64,000 bases of DNA, from the NCBI GenBank assembly GCA_009869945.1, contig WIXG01000015.1:310001-374000 (forward strand). Reading direction: 5' to 3'. The notes under the pieces were generated by a model, which saw only the letters and a list, made by a program, of their open reading frames with translations, was not told the DNA's origin and ran no database searches. Origin of the DNA: Mesaphorura yosii. Lineage: Eukaryota; Arthropoda; Collembola; Poduromorpha; Tullbergiidae. Position numbers and translations under genes: made by a program. Of the stretch, positions 18,579 to 31,700 are shown piece by piece. Numbering within the stretch: the first letter of the stretch is position 1; each line of letters opens with the position of its first letter.

Positions 18579-20375
18579 TCACTCTTGATCTTCAAGGTTG
18601 TGCTTCACCTTGTTGGTGTCGAACGCCTCGCCTGTTCCTCTCTCGAAAATGTCCAACACATCCAAGCAAGTTGTTTCAAAATGAGACGTAGCGTCGTACG
18701 AAGACGATACAAATATTTGTGAAGATTTTCCATCGTCGATTGGTTCATAGTAATCGTCGACCGAAATAAATCTGGCAATAATATTCCAACATTAGAAGGG
18801 CTCGAGTAAAAATGTCTCCGTGCTCTTACTTTTGCTTGATGGACCCCAAAAGCGCCAGACCTGGCCTGACTTCTTCTTCGGGGTTCGCCGTCTCAACGTA
18901 TGTTGACACCATTGCGATAAACCATCCCTTGGATGCAACTTGATGAGTGTATGAAACCATGCTTACATAAATATCTGAAAAAGACCTTTAGATTTAGTTC
19001 CAATGCGAAGATTCGGTAAATCGTTCTGTCCTCTCACCTGATCGCCTTCCTACTTGCTTTTGTGGTATTATAATTTGTGCAGACAGCGAATCCTTAGTAT
19101 TTGGTATAGGGTGATCCATAAGACAAATGCAGCGAACAACTTGTCCGGTTTTCTTTACCAAATGCGGGACATACGTCGGGTCACAGTAAACCTGCAAGTA
19201 TTGAATTGCATTATGAAGGTCGTACTAGTAATTTAAAAATGGGCGGACAACCGGGTAGTATTTACCTGTTTGCACCTCGCAGTCTCGCCTCCAGACTTTA
19301 CTCCGACCACTTTTCCTCCTTCCATTACAATTTCTTCCACCTGCTTGTCCAACATGTAAGTTCCACCGTAAATAGCACTCAGCCTGAAATAGATACATGA
19401 CGGTTGTTCAAGAAGGTTTGGATTTTCTAATTTGACCTTGAGGAGCATGAGTTGGTAGTTGGCCGACCTCGCAAATCCTTGTGGCAGTTCCCCGAGACCA
19501 TACATGGGATAAAGATACGGACTCTTTCCATATCGTGCCAAAGAATCCGAGTAAAGCTTGATCCTTTTCAGGGCCTCTAATGCCGGCTTCATCTTATAGT
19601 CGTCATCACGATACAGAGCCAGTGCGTGACCAGTAAAATCTTGCGTGTTCTCGTCAAGACCGTACTTTTCATAAAGTTGTGCCATTGTTTGAGTTCTTGG
19701 GTCAAAATCTTTCCAGGTTTTAGGATCATCTTCACGAAAATCTTGGGCATACGCTAAGAAATTCTTGAATCGCCGTTTCTCGAACAATCCCATCAAGTCT
19801 ACGAAAATACAAGTTAAGTTAATGCTGAATTACATTGCTTCGTTGTAACAGGGTTCAATGGAACTTAGCTCACCACTTGACAAAGCCTCCAATTCATTCG
19901 CAGGAACTTTCGAAATCTTTCCGGCCTTTCCCAAAACGTAGCTAACTTCCACCGATTTAAACTCCAAGTACCTGGTGACGCCGGTATGGATCAGTAACTT
20001 CACAAGTTGTCCATTGGCCATCAAGAATTTCGGAATCAAATCGACGTTCCAATCACGACCGCGACCATAACTATCAGGCGGTGGTGGTGGAGCTTGAAAC
20101 TTGGTGAACAGTTCATCCAAAGGAGTTAATGATGCCGATTCACCACCATAATACTTGTTACGATCCATATGGAGCACTTTCTTCCCGGAGACAGACAGCA
20201 TTCCAGATAGAATACATTCCTGTAGTGGCAGAGTTAAAGATGGATTAGCCCCTTTGTAAATTGCCGTCTAGTATTCTAAACTAGCAATATGGTAGTACAA
20301 AACAGCGACTGCCGGTTACTTAGAAATTACCTTAAGTCCGGTTCCGAGCACAATTGCATCATATTCTTCATCCAT
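18579..20375 (-). CDS. Gdi: Rab GDP-dissociation inhibitor (GDI)
   Basis: Cytosolic chaperone that extracts prenylated GDP-bound Rab GTPases from membranes and returns them to donor compartments. Seven exons (20331-20375, 19874-20219, 19468-19798, 19266-19383, 19038-19191, 18830-18974, 18579-18771) join in phase to 443 residues, against 447 in human GDI1. Hallmarks: the Rossmann-like start [16 protein letters not shown], the Rab-binding platform around [31 protein letters not shown], the long conserved block [34 protein letters not shown], and a C-terminal [15 protein letters not shown]. The intron at 19384-19467 is 84 nt, starts GTCGGC and contains no stop in frame, so an unspliced form would carry 28 extra residues between GFAR and LSAIYGG. 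The family sequence argues for removal. Confidence 0.96.
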
Positions 20376-21294
20376 GATTGATATTAGTTGTTGATTCTAC
20401 ACTACAAAATTAAAACGTAATGAAAAGTGAGCAACGCAATTTGACTTCCACTTCCAACTAATTGGCAAATTACAGTTCGTACGAAGACAGATGACAAGAA
20501 CCAGAGACTAGGTAACTGAACTCAAGACAAAAGTTTAAAACTCAGCCGACTGTCACTGGCAGATTTGAAATTCTTTGGGAAAAGTAGGAGGATACGGGCG
20601 AGTGATCAATATTGCAGGCTTTCAATCAAATTGTGCAGATACGCAGACAGCTCGGAAAGATTTATAATGCAAGTAAGATCACCTTGGTTGTTGTTGGAAC
20701 TGCCTTGTTGTATTATGCTGGAGCAGAGCCGATGGTAAAAGTACAATACTACCACATTAACCAGATACCGTGTCTGTGACAAGCAAGCACTTAGAAAACA
20801 AGAGTTTAGTTGATTGACATTGCTATTGCTGTCCTGCCGCTACTTACATTCAATCAATACACTACTACCAAGAGGTGAGCATTGGGAAGGTTCTTTCTGT
20901 GCAAACTCTTTGCGGGCTTGCCACAAGAAGTCAGTACGAGCCGCTCGGAAATGCTTCAACCAACTCCCAGTTTTGTTGTCTGTCTCATCAGACAGCAGCA
21001 GATTCGGAACTCCAAAGTCTCCAATTCATCTCATCAATAAATCATGACTTATTCTGCGAATGCGAATCTATTTATAAGCTGACAATGGCCGTTCCCTGTT
21101 CTTATTTGGAAAATCGCACTCCTTTAATTCATTCAAAGCATCTTATCCTCTAGTTCATGAACTTATAACACTGGCAACAATCTAATGAATTTGGACGAGT
21201 TTAAAGGAAACCGAACCATTACAAGCTGTCTCGTGCTTTTTACTATCGTTTTTGAGTACAGCCCGTGGACAGAGAACGGGGGCTATCGAGAATC
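20376..21294. promoter_or_regulatory. Head-to-head promoter region shared by GDI and the 21295 gene
   Basis: These 919 bp separate the start codons of two divergent genes, so both promoters and leaders must lie here or begin here. I saw no convincing TATA box near either start. Short frames inside (20814-21047, 20875-21153 plus) carry no recognisable motif and I do not call them genes. Confidence 0.5.
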
Positions 21295-22532
21295 ATGGAA
21301 CATTCTGATAAAATTCAGGCCGACCAGGCACAGGAAACGAAGAAGGAAGATGAAGGGACGGAGGAGCCAAAGAAGCTGGCCAGTGCCGCAAGTCTGCTAT
21401 GTCGAAGAAAATTAAGAAGAGCATTACCATCAGAGCGGTCAGAACCAGTCAGACCTTCTCGTTCAATTTTAAGATCAGCGTCAAAGACTTCCGAGAGCAG
21501 AAAAAGAAAAATTCAGATTTCAATCGCACCTTCACCTGTACCCAAGCGATATGTAATTAATTCTAAATTGGAGTCTGTACCTAATCTTTTGCGGAAAGTT
21601 GCAATGTGCTCATTTGCTTTTAGAAATATGAATACCTTCTTCCCCGACCACTTCGGAAGAAGCTCATCGAATCTGGCTACTTTGAGGACGGCGAACACCT
21701 CAATGTAAAAGTCACCAAACATGGCCAGGCGCTCAACACTGAGGAGGATTTGCACCCTGAGCGCTGGCTACCTGAGTCTGAAGGTGTCATGAAATTTCTG
21801 TTTGGTGTCGACGTGTTTCGCAAACTCAAAAACACATACGCCGAATGGGAAGCAAAGCGTCTGAAAGCTGGCGAGCAATACGATTACGATTTGTACATTC
21901 AAATTGCACTCGTTATCCAACCGTTCGTAATAGTATTCTTGATTTGGGATGTAATTGCGACTGTGTACTTTGAAATACCGCAATTGACATGGTCAAGGCA
22001 CAATGGAATCATTTGGGTGAATTGCAAATATAATTTTCCTCGCCACTAATCAGCTTTGACATTGTCTTTTGAAGCCTCTTCATGTCGTCGTCTTCCCACT
22101 TAGCCTGTACGGATGGATGATGAGGAACACGCACTACAGGAAAGGAGCCCTGAATTTTTGGGCAATTCTGAACATGAGTACGATTGATTTCTTGGAAAAT
22201 TATATGATTGCGTTTCATATGTTATCGTTGAATTCCATTTCTGATATCTAATCTCCGCAGTTCTCGTAATTCCCTTGTTCTTGATTCGAGGCTACATCGA
22301 TTGGTACCTCTTCAATGAGCGCTACGAAGGTGGATCGTACTTTGAAGTCTACACTCCCGGACCAGAAAACAGGCCGTTCGACTACGATCCGAATTTCCAG
22401 TATGAAGCATTACGCATTGCAAAATTCTGGGACTTGGAGTACGAAAATGAGAATCGACAATCAGCGGAAATTTTGAGAGAGTTGCAAAACACGGATGATA
22501 GTGGTCTAAACGAAGGATCCGAGGAAATATGA
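21295..22532 (+). CDS. Unrecognised membrane protein, about three transmembrane segments
   Basis: Four exons (21295-21552, 21624-22016, 22075-22177, 22261-22532) join in phase with good GT-AG sites, giving 341 residues. I do not recognise the family. Residues 1-85 are hydrophilic and basic, with an acidic start (ETKKEDEGTEEPKK) then Arg/Ser-rich sequence. Residues 87-175 look folded and soluble (LIESGYFEDGEHLNVKVTKHG, RWLPESEGVMKFLFGVDVF). Hydrophobic stretches lie at about 178-201 (IQIALVIQPFVIVFLIWDVI), 217-231 (PLHVVVFPLSLYGWM) and 242-262 (NFWAILNMILVIPLFLIRGY), followed by an acidic, aromatic tail (NRPFDYDPNFQYEALRIAKF). The second and third segments are separated by a short basic loop (RNTHYRKG). 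It is the divergent partner of GDI. The stretch 21403-21553 is also open in a second frame, but only the chosen frame splices in phase to exon 2. Confidence 0.85.
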
Positions 22533-25500
22533 ACTAAACATGCCGAGTATCGATCTTATAAATCGAAACATCGAGTAATCGTAATGCGTGATAATAAATC
22601 GCGTGGATCAGAATGCGAATTCGAACACTTTTTGCCTGAGTGAGAAGCTGAAAGCGAACCCCGCTCGTGATAAGTGAAACGTGATAAGGGCGGAGGTCCA
22701 TGATCTGCTATCGATCGTAACTTTTACTTGAGGTCTTTGTGCAACCGCCTTTAAGCGCAGCACACCGCACAAAATCAATTCTACGAGTCGAATGCATTAG
22801 CAAAGCTAAAGCCAGCATAACATCTTCATCATTCATTTGACATATTTGCTAATGAGGTCTTTAGCACTGCGTTCACGCAAAAAGAGCGGAAATCATCCGC
22901 GATCCGCAGCACAACAATCGCAAGTGCTCGCTGTTCGTGTAGATCGTGGAGAGCATTGCAAAATTGCAAAATCGATGAACGAGCACGATGCACGATGATA
23001 TTTTACTTTATTCAAAACAAATGCATTGTTTCATTTGTGTAATTCACCTGTGTTCCGTAAAGAATTTGATTGAAGCTGTTGAAACTGTTCCTGTTCACGA
23101 AACAGCAGGCCTCACCTTTGAGTACTGAAGTCGTACACGCAGTATTCAGGTATTCCATCCATGGACGAATGAATGAGACAGCGTAATGGCAGAGCAGATC
23201 AAGGCAAGGTTTGGCAAGATGAGTCAAATTCGCAAACTGGCAACAAATGGTCGATGTCTGTGGTCGATGAGCTCATTGTCAACGGCCCCAAGCCGTAATC
23301 CGTAATGCTCCTTTGACTGTTGGTGAGCGTTTACGAGTTTGCCACGGCGTTGGGAGTTATTCGCTTTTCACATGAGTCCATTACGAATCTGTGAGTAATC
23401 TTGTAACGTAATACCAAGTCATAATTTGGAATGCGAGTAATAGTCAGGCAGGTAAACAGACATGAATCCTCATTCTGCTATTCTGCAAAAAATCATAATG
23501 CGGATTACATTTTGCTGAAAGGTTTCGAGGAGTGGTTCGGTTCGTTTATTTTCCTAGCCAAAAGTCAAGCTAAGTTTCGTTTTTATTACTTGCGCATTGC
23601 CCGAGAAGAATTCTTTCCGAAAATGGCACAAGATACACGACGCTGACTCAAAAATATCGTATGCAAAATATCTCCATCTTTGTAACTACATTAAATGTTT
23701 TTACGTTGATTATAATTATGAGGGCACCATCAAGCATGATGATTCGCATTCACAAAGTTACAGTTAATGGTAACCCTTTCTTGTGTCGTGTAAACATTCC
23801 CTTGTGACTGTTTTCGTTTCAACAATTACGATTCAATTCAATTCAACAGCATAGTGGTTATGTGACACATTCACACAATTTTACATTCATGTGACATGTG
23901 ACCACGTCTGTGCATCTGCGTCTCAAAGGAACGTCTGAGAATGAACGAATTCCTTTCACTTTTGATCATCACAAAGCAACGCAAACGTGTTTGCTGCCTG
24001 CCTTGCTTGTTGCTTTCATTTTCGTAACTGATTATCAGTTGACTGGCAGCAGAACTGCCGGATGTAAATTATGAATTATGAATCGCAGTCCAATTAACAG
24101 AATCATCGGGTTGGTTCGCTAGTTTGTTTACCTTTGGCGGATGTTCATACACTATACAACTAATGCCTACGTAATGGCGTGACTTTTAGCCTCTGAACAT
24201 TGAACTACGACAAAGGATGACACGATTATCTCAACTGAGCATGGCTCGTATGTCGCGTTCCAGTTAATAGACATAATCTGTTTTAAACTGAGGCAGCGGC
24301 AGGGCCGATGGAAAGCAAATACGTACCACCAGCGAAGCGAGTGAAGACCATCGTGGTACAGGAACGGCAGACCGGAGATCTGTTTCCTTTGCGCTTGTGA
24401 CTCATCGTGTCTTCCAATGAAGTTGCATTAGACTCGTGCCATGCTTGCCACATTTATGCTCAGTCCTTATGTAATGCACACGCTGTGACTTCATAACTAT
24501 AACCAGTAACCAGTGTGCCGAGTTGACGAGTTATCTCTCGAGTTGTAGGAGTTTGGGCACATTTTTTGTATTGCTTATTGCATCTAATCTGTTGTACGTT
24601 GTGCTGTCTGTGCCGGCGATTGTAGGTGGAAGAATCATAAGAAGTGTGCCCACAATCGTCGGAACACGTTAACATTATCAAGCACGTTTATGTAACAAGT
24701 CAGCAGAGATACGAGCAAGAAACAACAGCACAGGAGTAACTACCTCACGACTCGCGAACACGAAGGAAGTCCGCAGTCAATTTTCACAAGCGTACGGCTT
24801 CAGGTGTGGCTGAAGTTGAGAAACGAAGCTCCAACGGCAATAAACAATCTGTCTCACTTTTCCAAGAGACGCTCGCCACGCCGTGCTGGCGAAAAACTGA
24901 TACATACAGATTTGTACTTCATTTGGCAATAAACACTTGATAATGATAATTTAATAGTAAAAAATTGATTGTGTAGTGCAGTGTAAAATGTAACTCATAA
25001 ATTGTGTGTAAATGGCAAACGGCAACCGGCTTACTTTATCAATTTAGTTGAGAGCAGAGCCTGTCAGCTTGTTACACAAGCAGTTATTAAGTTTAGCTAT
25101 TGTGTCATGTGTATTTTTATAACACTGAAAACCACCACCAGCATCGCAAAAGCAAAAACATAAGCGGACAGCCAGAAATATTTTCCTGCTGCTGCCGCCA
25201 CGGACTACGATACCAATTCATCATTGCCATCATCAAATTGAACAACATGTGTTAGTTCGGCTGCCACAGTTGCACGGCATAAAAACTAGTTTACTTGGGA
25301 ATTGTACAGTTGCAATTGGAGTGCAGTACAGCAGTAAAAGGTGGACCGGTTAGGACCAAGTCAAGAAATTATTTGAAGCCCTGCAAAGGAAGTGTGCCTT
25401 GTGTCCGATTTGGTTTCATGGACAAGACACACAATACGCAACGACAGCATAAACGCACCGCACACGCAAGCGCGAAATAAGGAAAAGCCTAATTCGCTAA

Positions 25501-25786
25501 AATATTCGCAACTCCAGAGCTGAGTCACTGTAATCGTAATCGTTCCGTGCACACTGCTCATGTACAGGAGCTGAAGTTGCAAAAAGTGCTGCCATGTACA
25601 AACGCAACACTTACACTCTCGGTCAGTGCATAGAGTCCAATCCTAGTTGAGACAGCACGTCTGAAACAAAAGTGTCTCTCACATTGCGATTTTTGCATTG
25701 CGTGACTGTGTGAGCCGTGACCATTTTTGAGTGAGTTACGGACTTGAGACCCTCATCGTAAACCCGGCTACCGGTTACAAGCAACA
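22533..25786. other. No gene recognised; myosin promoter and leader expected at the right
   Basis: After the poly(A) signal of the upstream gene, about 3.2 kb holds only short frames (23012-23227 minus, 24460-24681 minus, 25361-25582 minus) with no domain signal. The last several hundred bases before 25787 should hold the myosin 5' leader; leader introns cannot be excluded. Confidence 0.5.
22593..22598 (+). other. Poly(A) signal for the 21295 gene
   Basis: AATAAA 61 nt after the TGA stop of the unrecognised membrane-protein gene. Confidence 0.6.
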
Positions 25787-28700
25787 ATGGCTTTACACAA
25801 CGAAGTCGGTGTGGGAGATTTCGTCCTGCTGGACAAAATCACAATCAACAGCTTTATGGACAACCTTCATTCAAGGTAGGTTAGCGTTGTTTACACGCAG
25901 CAATAGCAGGTAGGAATAGGAATGGAGCTAATTAAGATTGAGCTCTGTCAATCCTGGTGAATTTGGAAAGTAGTTAATTTTATCCTTTTACATTCTCTCT
26001 CTGCCTTGATCAAGTTTGCCATTTGCCAAACGCAGACGACAACAGATAGCAGACAGCATTGCAACAATTCCTCATTATCTCAAAGTGTCAATAATGTAAC
26101 TACCATTCACCTTGATTTCATTTTTTCAATGCGACTTTAACTTCAACAAGATACAAGATGGATGCGTGAACGTTGGACGAGTGCGGTGTGGTACAATCGC
26201 TGGCCGGTGTATTCATTAACGACATTCTGCCATTGTCCGTGCGTTTGCCAATCACATCACCTGCCAACATACAATCTAAATTACAATTTACAAATGGGAT
26301 CAAGTTATTATCTCGCTCTTTATCTCATATCAGTCGCACTCGTACTCACTCTGGCTCGCTAGCGCAAACCGCATTTCGTAACACCATCGCACAATGGCAT
26401 TGACAGGGCAGGCAACACTTGCCAGCGCCAACTGCAAACGCGTTCAAGTTTTATTGACACAGCGGATTCGCGAATCGCGATTTGCGTCCGTATTCGCATA
26501 TTTTCAGGTGTTTTTCTCATTCTGTGGTTTTATTCAAATAAAACACAATTAAAGTCTTCTTCGTAATAGTCACCGTTCTCGTTCTCAGTTCGACTATCCC
26601 CAAGTTTCAAGTACGTACTTAATGCAAAGCCGCAATTTTAATTTTATCATTGTCAAATTACCACATTTTAAAATGCTATAACATTTATTATGAGAATTAT
26701 GACATTCATGCAATAAAATCCATCACGCTGCACTGCGCCGCGGCGCACCGCCTGCGCAGCAGGGACGACCGACCGCACTCGACAATTAAATCATTATAAT
26801 CGAGTTATTCCGCTAAAAATAAAAAAGGAACGAATCTAACCGTGTTGTGTAGTGCTGAGCGGGGCTTCTTAGTGTACTAATTACAACTACATCATAATTT
26901 GAGCGTTGTTTAATTCATCATTATGTCTGTAGTACAAAAATCAACATTTTTACACTTTAGTCTCACTCAGCCTGGGTTTGGTTCTGGGTTTGTCTTTACT
27001 AAACAACTGAGACTCAACAGAAGATGAACAGATTAACGTATTTCATAATTTCAGACTCGTAACTCGAATACGCAACAAAGCACGCGTGCAACAATGTGTA
27101 ACAACGTAACGCAGTGCAAACTCAGATTCAAATTCAGACACTGCGCTCAGTTGATGATGATGAATGAATATCTGCAGACTGCAAATCTTGAGTCTTGATT
27201 CAAGACTCTTGACTTTGCAATTGCCGTTTGTCCGTTATAGGCGTTAGCCATGCATGCTCGAACTCATAAATTGTACGAGTACGCGCGATTTTATCCAAAC
27301 AAAATTATGAACAAATTCATCATTGCCTCTGCAAACTTAAGCTTAACAGTAAAAGTAGACAGAATTTAAAAAACTTGCATTGCCAAGAACTCATCAACGC
27401 TGCCTCGTCCGATGAGAGCTCAAATCACCTGCTTTAACCGCTTTTTAAGATTTCAACGCAATTTTAATGCGTTTGATTTGAAACTTGAAATCTAAGATTT
27501 CAGATTCTTATCTCCCATGTGTTTCAATCATAAATGCAAGAGCGATCTCAGCATTGAGCTGGATTGCGGCGGAATTTCGTATCACAAGCACCTTTTTGAC
27601 ATTGGCGGCAAAAAGATGTTTTTCCAAGGTAGCAGGATACAATGGAATGCAATGTGTGCATTTCTGTGGTCTTGAACTTTGTTCAAGAATGGGAGTTAAA
27701 TTAACTAAGCATGAAATTAGTGTTCCTATAATAATGGCAATAAAATCAACCAGTGTAGAGCAGGGATAAAGAGATCAGCGTCTCGCGGCTGCCTACCTGT
27801 CCGTTTTGGATGCAAGGCGTAAGTCTTTGCTGCGCTGCTTTTGGTTGAGCCCACCTTAAGCCAAAGTTAATGGTCTTTTGCCATTGCCTCTCCTTTGCAA
27901 AGTCCATTCACATTTGAGTTGAACAGAAAGCCCAATCTGCTTGTATGTACAAAAGAAGAGTCCGTTTTCCATTTCTGTCTTGTATTTGTAATTACAATGC
28001 ATCATGACATGGTCGTCGGTCTAAGGTCAGAATCTCCTTTAAACGAAACTGTTTTTGACATGAGGCAGAACGGAGATCGCGGGAGGCTGGCCCCGCTGAG
28101 CTGTACTTTTGCATATGACCAAGACCTCGCGAGTCTCACTCGCGCCTGAAGTGATTATTAATGCCAATTGTGATGTTTGCCATAATGCATTGCGCACGAC
28201 CGGCCGGCCAGCGATAGCAATTTCGCATTTCGAGTACACGACCAAGACTGACTCCGATTTGTTTCATATTCATGAGGCTCATTGCCTCGAAGTTGGCAGT
28301 TGTTGGCTGGGCTTGGACGTGGACGACGTGAACGCGGATTATAATACAAAAATGTTTCGTAACAATGCACCTCTTGTGCATGAGCTTCTCAAGCAATTTA
28401 TTTTGATGACTCGGACTCGAGTTGAGACGAGACTTGAGGTTAAGAATGATGTGACTCGGCCTGAGGCAGACTTTGCGTTAGCGATGTATTATCGCTTGGG
28501 ATGGCATAAGATGGCAATAAATAATTTTTATCGTTGTTTGCGAATGTGATGCGAATCTCGTATCTTGCATCTCCCGTACAATGGGATTAATCTTACAGCA
28601 CGGACGAAGCGAACGGAAAGCAGGCATAAGCTTGGCTTTCCGCAAATAGTGAAGGAAGCATTAAGAAATTGATTAGACATGAAGAGCAGAGAGCAGCTTG

Positions 28701-31700
28701 CGTTGCACGGTTGCATGGTTGCAGAATTTGTCGCTCTGGATTTTCTGAGTGCATGAAATAGAAGTAAATTCTCATTCGCCCTTGCATTGATTTTTGAGGG
28801 AAATGACTGATGACTCATCGCTCGTTGTTTTCCTGCACTACATTGAGTTGAGAAAAGCTCTGGAAAAGTTCAATATCTCACATTTGCGAAAAGGGAAGAT
28901 TTCGCGAGTGGTTTTTGCGAGGCAATGCGATGGAGGGGAATTCCATGGAATTGCCTAGTATACCGGCTTATGCGCTTGCGTTCATACGTTACGCTCATAC
29001 CGAGTGATAAATATTTGATATGGAATAGCGAATTATTTGTGCGTCCATGTCCTCCCCAATTTATCTTTGTCTTTATTGATTCGGGTTCTATTTCACGCGC
29101 AATGACACCACAATAACTATTTTCCCATACCTTATGAGCGTCTTTTGAGATTGCAATCATTCACATTCAAATTTCAGCTTCTAGAATATCTTCTATTCGC
29201 AAATTCGAAATTGCAGTTTTCTCGATGCAGTTCAAAGGGGGACATACATCTGAAGCTGTGAAAAATTAATTCGCAAATGCATAAACAAGTCAAAGTCAAT
29301 CACAGCGTTTTAAAGTTTTAAAGTGTGCACATGCATTTATCACAAAATTCCATGAAAACTCTCGTCGTATCCTCGACTTTTGTTCGAGCAGTTCGTGAGA
29401 CTCTGCTCGCATTGCCTGCTTGTTAAAAGGATTATTTCCCAATGAACATCAGTTATGAGTTTGACACTACAATAAAACACTAAGCGCTTTACCTTTGGTC
29501 TTACCACAAGCTGAATGCGTGTGGTATTCATAAAAATTCTTCTCTGATAAGCTGCTGATAAGATAATTACATACTGGCAGCTTGAAGTCGAAGGTTAATG
29601 GCAACTTGGGAGTTGGCAAACTGTCGACAGCGGTCCTCGGGCAAAAACGGCACACAAGACGAAAATTACTGCCGCACTTTTACACGCTTGAATTAATTTT
29701 ATGTTTTTGCAATAATGGTCGGTTTGGACACTCAAAATTCTCATTAACAAAGGCAGCGAGTAGTAGCGTGCCGTATAATATTAGCAGCATTTACAATATC
29801 ACAATAACATAATGAATTTTTAATTACGTCCATTCATATTCTCAATGTCACACTGCCTGTGTCTGTGCTGTGCTAGACTTGACTTGACTCTCCAACGCTT
29901 GGCTTTGGCTTGATGTTTTATATAATAATGACATAATCCAGCGTCAGATTCATAATAAATCACAATTAAACTCTTCTGACTTGTGAACTGCGGCTGCGGC
30001 CGTGGAATACGACAGACTCAGCACGCGTACTTGGCTTGCTTTGCGATTTAGCAATTATTCACTTGTAAGGTTTTGTATCGCTGTCGCTATTACATCATTC
30101 TATAAACAACTCATAACGATACACGAATTCACGTCCACGTCATTCGCATCTTTCAGCGTCCAGCACCTTGAATTCTTGAATAAGCTTTCCATGAGCGGTT
30201 GGGTGTTGACGTTTCTTCTGACCACGAACTAAACACTAAATACAATTGACATTGTAAACGTTCTTAATATGGAAGACAGCACTAATCCAAACCTCTGACC
30301 AAAATGAAACGGTAAGAAACTTGGCCCAAGGTCGCGTTTCAAGTTTCGTGTAGATGTTAACGCGTGGTCGACATGTTTTCTTGCGAGTTAAAGTCAAGTG
30401 TCGCTAAAAATGAAACGTTTGACAAACAGCTGAGTACATGCATTTCTTAAGGGTACCACTACAATAACTTAAAGTAACATGACTACTACTGTGACTGAAT
30501 CAAGAAACAAACTACGGCATTTCAACCAATCTCAAACTTTGATATTTAGAAACGTACGCGTACGTGCGTACGCTAAAGAGTTATTGTCTTTGACAATTCA
30601 GGCAAATTATGGCAACAGAAATCTGATATGACTCAGCACTCGAATGAGTGAGGAGATTTATGGTGGACTGATGAATCACCCCTATCTGCATGCATTATTT
30701 ACCATATTTGGGTTAGTGGTTCGCCAACATATTCATTGTTGTATAAACAGAGATGAGTCATTTCAATTAAATCGAGAAGATTGACTAAATTAAGTGACTT
30801 GGTTTGAACAGATTCAGAAACAGAGAAGTCAAGACGAACATCAGCTAGGAAACGTTTGACCTTTTGCATACTCGATAAGTTTCTTCAATGCTTTTCTACC
30901 AAATATCGGTTCTCCTTTTGCCGCCGCTATGAAAATTGGATTGGGTTACTTTTATGGCATATTGAAGTAAATTTGTGTTGGACGGTGTGTACGTGCTCTT
31001 CCCGACCGCACATGAAACGGATGTCGAATGTTTACCGATTAAACAACTTTCATCTACCTCATTAGACTAACCGAGTCATAAAATAACCTCAAAATAGAAT
31101 CACGACTCTCGCGAGCAAGAAATGATGCATCGGGGAGTTAAATTCACACGTTACGAGATTTCAATATATATGTTGAATGCACATGAAAGTAAAAGTTGAA
31201 AATTGAGCATCTCATTCCTATTTTTAACCAGAATTCTCTACGATGCTACAAATTACATGCATGCGGAAGACATATGTGTGAATTGTACACATTTGTCCCA
31301 AATTAGGCACGATTATTCTTCCTTCACGAGAGCTGCAGCAAAGAATTCTTCTGCATTTATTATAATCCACCTGCAGTTAAAATTGCAGCGATGACGAAAT
31401 TAAGTGAGCACTCAATAAATTCGTGCCATGTCACGAGCTATCAACATCAATGAGAACTGAGGCACGCCAAAATGCCAAAGGACTCTAAAGGTAACATTAG
31501 ATAAATTGGTCTTTTGCAATGAATGTTTTCATGTGATGGGATAATGGGAATGTTTATTCAGCTTCATTTAGAAGAAAAGACAACATAATTTTGAAATCTT
31601 GTCGTTATTTATATTTTCAATTATCATAAGCATTCAAAACGTGACCATTTTAAAGTAGATCAATTAAGAATGGGTTGGACTCAGTCCGTAATCAAGGCAT

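Noticed and set aside
20814-21153. Short plus-strand frames in the GDI upstream region
   Set aside because: No motif and they lie where divergent leaders and promoters are expected.
21185-21415. Plus-strand frame overlapping the start of the unrecognised membrane-protein gene
   Set aside because: A different phase from the one that splices into exon 2; basic composition arises from the shifted reading of the true exon.
28109-28549. 146-codon plus-strand frame in myosin intron 1
   Set aside because: No motif, no splice context, and in 64 kb of six-frame sequence at this base composition one or two frames of this length are expected by chance.
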